Assembly (NCBI GenBank): GCA_033439795.1 | Contig: JAUTDP010000006.1 | Coordinates: forward strand, 2,914,001-2,978,000 | Source: Sordaria brevicollis | Lineage: Eukaryota; Ascomycota; Sordariomycetes; Sordariales; Sordariaceae | Direction of reading: 5' to 3' | Length of the DNA: 64,000 nucleotides | In this document: in pieces, positions 58,399 through 64,000 of the stretch | Layout: every line of letters begins with the position of its first letter | How positions within the stretch are numbered: position 1 is the stretch's first letter | Notes under the pieces: model-generated | What the model saw: only the letters and a program-made list of their open reading frames with translations | Database searches by the model: none | Told to the model about the DNA's origin: nothing | Program-made: the position numbers and the translations under genes

Positions 58399-58622
58399 CA
58401 TATGATGCTCATATGACCCTCGACGACGGCGACGACAAGGCTGTCGTGAGACTTGCAGGAAATCCATTTCGAATCCATTTCGAATCCATTTCGAATCCCT
58501 TTCAAAAGCCTTTCCCCTTCTTAGCCTCGAATTCCATTGTGAGCCTCCTAGTCTCCAAGCACATTTACCCTAGACCAGCTTTCTTCCTCTTCCGCATATG
58601 TGCCACATATGTTCGCCATATG
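58399..58622. promoter_or_regulatory. CATATG sites at 11-bp spacing upstream of member C
   Basis: CATATG occurs at 58399 and 58410, then at 58595, 58606 and 58617. Within each group the spacing is exactly 11 bp. The sites lie 0.66-0.89 kb before the start codon of member C. Use as binding sites is inference. Confidence 0.6.
58461..58503. repeat. 11-bp tandem repeat containing TTCGAA palindromes
   Basis: AATCCATTTCG repeats at 58461, 58472, 58483 and (changed) 58494. It places TTCGAA palindromes at 58468, 58479 and 58490, again 11 bp apart. Confidence 0.9.
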
Positions 58623-58861
58623 ACAGTCTGCCAATCTTGGTACAATCCTATACCGGTCCTATCTCAGTCCTGGACAAGTCTGGGACTAATTCCGCACCAA
58701 ATATGACGCGAGGCCTTCCACGTGATAATTTGCTACCCCGCTCGAAAATCTCTTCCCCATGCCCGCCTCTATTCCCAACTTCAAACGCAGTCGCGCCTTC
58801 CTATCCTTTGGTGTTTTCCCGTCCTTGACACTCTCTGCCATCTAACCCCAGCTCGGCCATC

Positions 58862-58901
58862 ATTGGCTGTCCAGCTATAAACGTGAAAACCCTGTCACGT
58901 G
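58862..58901. promoter_or_regulatory. CCAAT-like and CACGTG elements before member C
   Basis: ATTGGCTG (reverse CCAAT) at about 58862 and CACGTG at 58896-58901 lie about 400 bp before the ATG. The same pair, in the same order, precedes member D (ATTGGCTG near 62576 and CACGTG at 62605-62610). Confidence 0.45.
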
Positions 58902-59283
58902 TTGTTTCTCTTCCCCGCTCCCAGATTTTTTTGCTGGGTATGCCTGGCATCCCCAACCTCGCCGTCCTCGCAACTTTGGCGTTTTCACCACATCACCGTC
59001 GCTGCAACCCCGCTGCCGTCACAACACCATAATCTTCGCGACAAGTTTCGCGTCACCTCGACTCCTCGTTTTCCAGTTCTTTTTACTCTCTTTCAATTAC
59101 TTTTATTCAACGCGCTTTGCGCGCTTTGGTTGCATCGCCACTGTCGCCGCGTTGCCCTCGTTACAACCTCGTCGTCGTCCAACCTCGACCATTCTTGACC
59201 GTTTCGACCTCCGATATCCGCTCCAGCCCGATTTTGTAACATTCGCCAGTTTACCACCCGCAAAAGAATCTTGCCATCCCGCC

Positions 59284-61258
59284 ATGGTGCAAATTGACGA
59301 AGACTGGCTACCCGATGACACCCCTTGGGAGACCACTTCGCTCCTTAGAGAGGAGTTGAAGACACAATGTGCGAAACGGGACCTGGCCACTCACGGTACT
59401 AAGTACGTCCTCCAGAAGCGGTTGCTTAAATATCAACAAGACCAGGACACCGATGTCAGACCTGGTAACTGGCGACCCAAGCCTCACCCATTGGACGAAG
59501 ATGACTGGGACGAATATCGGAGAGGGGGACAACAACATCCCATCAAACTTGTAGAGGACTTGAGCATCCCTCGCAGCCATTTTGAGATGCGTTTTGTTCT
59601 TCTGTTTACCGATGCTGGCAGTAGTAGGGGGTCCCTTATTCACATTAGGTTTACCAATGAACCTTCTTGCTCATGTGGTGTAAGTAAACGCGGCTTTCAT
59701 TCGGGCGAGTCGCTCAAACTCGATCACCTTGCTAACCTCTCCTGCTTAGAAACATTTCATGGAAGACCGTCCCTGCTCCCACATCAAATGTTCGTAACGA
59801 CCCTTTACTGCGTCTATCCTACTCTATGTGTCCACATGCTAATTTCTTCGTTGGCATGCAGATCTTTTGATGGTGGTACTCCGCTGCCCAAAGCCACTCT
59901 ACTGGCAAGAAGCGTTCCTCACTTCCGAACTCAAATTCATCATCGACAACAGTTCTGCGGCCTTTAGTATCTCGAGGCCTATTTATTTCAGTGATCGAAG
60001 GAGATGCTTCATCTGCTTTGGTGCTCATGAGGCGCACGAGAAGTATATTTCGTGCAGTGCCTGTGGAATGCCCATGGATCCAGGCTGTCTCGAAGTATTC
60101 AACGATCGACCTCGCGATCCCGTGCAAGCGTGTCAATGTGTCGTCTGCGTGTACAAGTCCGCCTGGGTTGTTAACAAGTACTACGGACGGACTCAGGTCT
60201 CGTCGGCAGTCGCCAATCCTACCCCGGCCCCCGCACCCGAACCCGTTCAAGCCACCTCGATCAAAAACATGATACCAGCAGCATCCAGTCAATCAGTAAA
60301 GGACTCCGCCGAGCCGTCAATGGGGGCTGCCTCATCAAATTCCATACAACGAAAGGTTCCTCTCCAGGACTCCAAGAGCGCAACAAAGCAAAGGTGCCAA
60401 TCTACGCCGCTCCCTGGGAACCCGGTGCAAATCTGGCAGGAGATGCACCAGGCGCGAGAACGACAAGAACGACAGCCGGAGCAAAATAAGCAAGGCCCAA
60501 GACAAGAACAGGTGCCATTACAACAACAGCAACAAGAGCAGAACGGGCAACAGCATGGACAGTCACTGAAGACACAGCCGATACGGAAGACACAGCAAAC
60601 ACAGCCGACACAGAAGACAAAGCAGACACAAAAGAAGAAGCCTGTGCAGGCCCAAGCTCCTTGCCCCGTTATTACGACCAAGAAAATTTCAACACTCCCG
60701 AACCCGTCCCGAGTGGATGTAGGTGGTTCAGCAGCTGCTACAGCGAAGCCTGTCACCAAGAGCACGGTTTCTGATAAACCTTCGAAGGACCGTGGCTCGT
60801 CAGCGGCAGTCCGTAAAGACTCAGACAAGCCTCTACCCCCTCCTATTAAGGTGTCTAAGGGTAAGGAGGTGGCGAAAACACACACAAAAGCGCCAGGAAC
60901 TGAGAACGCAAAGGCTGTAACTCCTGCTGTCCCTCGAGCAGTTGACAAGGAGCACCGCCGAAAAGTCCGTGATAAAAATCCGACCATGTTCAATCCTCCT
61001 GGGCATCCCGCTGGCCCTGCCCGCGAACCTTCAACTGAATCCAACGTCAACACTCCTGAAACCATTGGGGACCTAACCGACAAAGACTCAGCTTTGCTAG
61101 AAGGACGCCTCAAGAGGCTCTGGGAGGATTCTAATTCTTGGCGCGGGGTTGTGGACCATCATGTCAAGGGAGCTAAGTACGGCATGCAGAAGCTGGGACA
61201 GCTCGAGAAGGAGATCGAGGATGTCAAGGCGAGGATCAAGAGGATGCGAAAGGAATAG
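59284..61258 (+). CDS. Family member C: SAP-like/SWIM/RING-like protein with Gln-rich tail
   Basis: Three exons (59284-59679, 59750-59789, 59862-61258) join to 610 codons; both introns have GCTAA(C/T) branch sites. The ATG in CGCCATGG was chosen because it gives the family start WLPDDTPW; upstream in-frame codons are non-ATG. The SAP-like pair is ELKTQCAKRDLATHG then YVLQKRLLKY. The SWIM finger is Cys129, Cys131, Cys141 and His143. LRCPKPLYWQEAFLTSEL follows. RING-like ligands are Cys194, Cys197, Cys210, Cys213, an Asp where A has His (MPMDPGC), Cys221, Cys238 and Cys241. A long Gln/Lys/Thr-rich segment leads to a C-terminal coiled coil (KLGQLEKEIEDVKARIKRM). Function is unknown; ubiquitin or SUMO ligase activity on chromatin is inferred from domains. 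Confidence 0.8.
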
Positions 61259-63069
61259 AGGAGATGAGAGAAGGGAGCGGACAATGGCGGCTGCTGAGCG
61301 AGGAGCATGTGTCTTGTAGTGTGAAGGAGGCAATCTTGGAAACGAAGAGGATGTCTAGTTGTTTGAATCTACTTTCTTGGTCGTGTTTGCGTTTCTTGTT
61401 TTCGTTCAACTAACTTTCCTGACTTTCATCATCTTGTACGTTCTTCACGGATCTACTCTATCAAACCTTTGGCACGTTCAATTTGTTTGTTCTTCTGGGT
61501 TATACTAGTACTGGCTACCGATGACCAGAAATGGGTGATATCACTAGGTAACGAGTATCATCTATGGCTTGAACTGTAGACGTTGTAGTCCCGTGACATG
61601 CATGGTGATCTCGAAGAAAGATAGGAGACTTTTATGGCTCTTTCCTTATGGCCTCTTTTAATTAAATGGCGTTACCTTTATTCATTCGCAGTCTGCAGGT
61701 GAGTGTCTCGAGGGGGTTAAATCGAGCGCCGACTGCCGAGCCGCCAAGCGCTAGATTACAAACGGTGTGAAGCCTTGTGGTAGGTAAGGCATAGTCTCAT
61801 CTGTGTGCTTCACGGAGGTACTATGTAGAATCTCATGATCTGCGGTTACATTGAGAAAGAGTCCATCTCGAGGATATTGGAGTGGTGAACCCCGTTATTT
61901 TGTAGAGAAGCCTCGACGTAGAGAATGGCGTTTAGTTCACGGTTACTCACGGGTTGACTTTGTCTATCCGTAATCAGCTATCAAACTTCCGGGACAGCCG
62001 GTCTAGTATGCGGTATAGCTTCGGGGAAATGCCTTCTCTCGTCGAGGTATCTGACTGCTGGCTCTTTCATGTCAACATTCACTCTGGGAGGATGGAGTGG
62101 AAAGTGTTACATCCTTAGACAGACTTCCTTGATTTGGCCTCTATCCAAAGCCTCCAAAGAGACATGGGCATAAAGCCGGCTCCGAGAGAGCACTTTGAAA
62201 GGTTTAAACACGCTTTGTAGCGTAGTAGATATTTGGATTGGGCAAATGTGCCGCTCTCCCAGTGTTGGAACTGTCTTGTCATTCCAGCAACACTTACCTT
62301 TCTTCGTCAAATGACGGCTCCTCATATGGCAGGTCATCATATGAAGATCATATGAAGTCCATATGCAGTCCATATGGAGGCTACGTACCAACCTCAAAAG
62401 ACAATGCCAAGACCTGATTTGGATATACCCCGGTACGCTTGTTCGTTCGTCGCCCCGATAATTTCTTCTTCCCCGCTCAGTAGTCGCTCTGCTGTATGCC
62501 TCTATCCCCAACCTTACCACCTTCGCGCCTTCCTAAACTTTTGGAGGTTTACAATCTCAACCTCAACCTTTTCGTTATTGGCTGCCTAGCCAATTAAAAA
62601 ATGTCACGTGGTAGTATTCTGGCTTCCCCGCGCGAAAACTTTTCACTATTTATACCTGCATCCTCGACCTTGTCGTCGACACAATCTCGGTGTTTCTTTC
62701 AACCTCTTCATTACAACGTCGTCGTCGTCACCACCCGCAAATTCTGCCAGGTTTACTTTTTTACATCAAATCTTTCCGTGCATTGCTATAACTTGCTTTT
62801 CAATTCCTTTTACTCCTTTTTACGCGTTTTGTAAGTGGTGCGCGTGCTCACCGCCAACTTCGCCTTCTTTCGCGACCTTGCCGTTGTCACCAACTTGTCG
62901 TCGTGATAAACCTCCGCGTTTCCGCCAAGACACGTTTCTACATACTTTTCTTTTTCATTTTCTTAGCTCTTGTTCTTTTATTATTTTGTGATCTCTATGA
63001 TTGCTCCTACCGACGCTTCTACGCCCGACTTCAATTCTTTCACAGAACCGAGGAGCAAGACTATCGATT
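61259..63069. other. Intergenic between members C and D
   Basis: No gene is supported. It holds the 3' flank of C and the promoter of D, including a CATATG array and blocks shared with the promoter of C (GCCTCTATCCCCAACCTT, TCGCGCCTTCCTA, ATTGGCTG, TGTCACGTG, CTTCCCCGC). Confidence 0.5.
62323..62376. promoter_or_regulatory. Five CATATG sites upstream of member D, four at 11-bp spacing
   Basis: CATATG occurs at 62323, 62338, 62349, 62360 and 62371. The last four are exactly 11 bp apart, separated by five-base linkers such as AAGAT, AAGTC and CAGTC. The array is about 0.7 kb before the ATG of member D. Confidence 0.65.
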
Positions 63070-64000
63070 ATGGATCGCGTACCCTCGGACTATCTACCAG
63101 ATGATTCCGACTGGACCTGGACAAGGTTTCCAAATGAGATATTGCAGACGCAATGCAAGAGGCGCGGCCTTTCCGCATATGGCGACAGAAAGGCTCTGCA
63201 GCAACGACTGCTTGACCATAAGCAGGCCAACGTCATCATTCCTAGGAAAGGGCCTTGGCTTATGAGGCCCTACACCGGCGAGAACCAGGATTTACACTGG
63301 CAGTGGAGGTCGCGAAAGCACTTCATCAGCCATGTCAAAGACAAAAGCGACGCCCAAGTTGGTCTGCGAAAGATCTTTACTGTCGCGACTAGAGATCAAA
63401 ACGGTGACTACGTACCTGAGCGCCCTCTTGGGACTGTCACCTTTGACCGCAATCCGGCCTGTACCTGTGTCGGCGGCGTAAGTCTACCTCCCTCCCAACG
63501 TACAGAGCCCTGAAAGACTAACCCCCAAACAGAGTATTCGAGAAAAACCTTGCAGTCATTGGCTTTGTTGGTTACAATTCTTTTGTTATCTTCCCTAGGG
63601 ACAATCACCAAACGAGGATTAGCCAGCTAACTAGATCGTCCACAGATGTCCTCCGCAATGTTCTCCGCTGCCCCGAGCCGCTTCTATGGCAGCAGTCGTT
63701 CCTCTCTTCCGAGATCGAGCTTATCTACCGCATCAGCCCCGCCACCCGTAGCCGGATACATGATAGCAAATACCGACAAGGCGACTTCTGTTTTGTGTGT
63801 TTCAAGGATGAACATATTGAGGAGCCCATCTGGATCCAGTGCACCGCGTGCGGAATGCCGATGGACACCTGCTGCTACGACAACTTCCTGGAGGCCAGAA
63901 ATGTGCCACCAAAGAAGGAAGGTCAATGCATCGTCTGCCTTGATAAGGCTCACTGGGATGTCGAAAAGTATCGCGAGCAGCACGACAAAGCACACTTGGA
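63070..64000 (+). CDS. Family member D: SAP-like/SWIM/RING-like protein (3' end outside window)
   Basis: Exons 63070-63477, 63533-63566 and 63647 onward; the reading frame is open at the window edge. The start MDRVPSDYLPDDSDW fits the family. The SAP-like part is EILQTQCKRRGLSAYG then KALQQRLLDHK. The SWIM finger is Cys131, Cys133, Cys143 and His145, with the same x9 spacing as C. LRCPEPLLWQQSFLSSEI follows, then CFVCF, CTACGMPMDTCC and CIVC as RING-like ligands, with Asp at one ligand position as in C. Intron positions and phases match C exactly, and both promoters share blocks, so C and D look like an old tandem duplication that has diverged strongly. Any tail domain is not visible. Confidence 0.78.

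Larger units (their letters stand above)
57385..59283. other. Intergenic upstream of member C
   Basis: No gene is supported. It contains a CATAT run near 57722-57740 and the inverted repeat, TTCGAA array and CATATG sites listed separately. The block 58750-58920 is shared in order with the region before member D. Confidence 0.5.

Overview
The window looks like filamentous ascomycete nuclear DNA, most likely Neurospora or a very close relative. The genes are compact and spliced by short introns with GT..AG ends and CTAAC-like branch sites. A 120-nt 5S rRNA gene stands alone among protein genes, as in Neurospora. A 3.7-kb AT-rich block has CA/TG depleted while CG persists, the mark of repeat-induced point mutation (RIP). 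A spliced peroxisomal multifunctional beta-oxidation gene gives 894 codons, the length I recall for N. crassa fox-2.

Layout. 2.6-5.4 kb: a divergent pair, a molybdopterin-binding-fold (FAD-synthase N-domain/CinA type) protein on minus and a glia maturation factor (GMF/Aim7) homologue on plus. 5.6-6.7 kb: the cytosolic Fe-S scaffold Nbp35. 8.6-10.9 kb: an Ecm11-domain protein. 11.4-12.7 kb: a Tda10-like P-loop kinase. 14.3-17.2 kb: fox-2. 17.2-22 kb is gene-poor: minisatellites, five copies of a ~45-bp repeat, a gag-like fragment, decayed reading frames and a well-formed tRNA-Arg(CCG). 22-33 kb: two minus-strand members (A and B) of an undescribed-looking zinc-finger family flank the RIP relic. 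34.5-36.8 kb: a Ysc84/SYLF-domain protein. 36.8-43 kb is a long intergenic tract ending in the 5S gene. 43-47.8 kb: a protein with two related HTH-like repeats and an F-box-like protein. 52.4-57.4 kb: an RBR ubiquitin ligase with membrane helices and Arp9. 59.3-64 kb: two more members (C and D, plus strand) of the zinc-finger family; D runs off the end.

The most interesting system is the A-D family. Each protein has a PDD-x-x-W start, a SAP-like helix pair, a SWIM-type CxC..CxH finger, an invariant 'L-x-CPxPLxWQ' helix and a RING-like eight-ligand finger, followed by a variable low-complexity tail; two complete members (B and C) also have a coiled coil. Four diverged copies within 42 kb is unusual in a RIP-competent genome, where close duplicates are destroyed. 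C and D also share promoter blocks and carry CATATG palindromes at exact 11-bp spacing, about 0.7-0.9 kb upstream of their starts. All exon coordinates are read by eye from splice signals and frame continuity; no alignment or transcript data were available.
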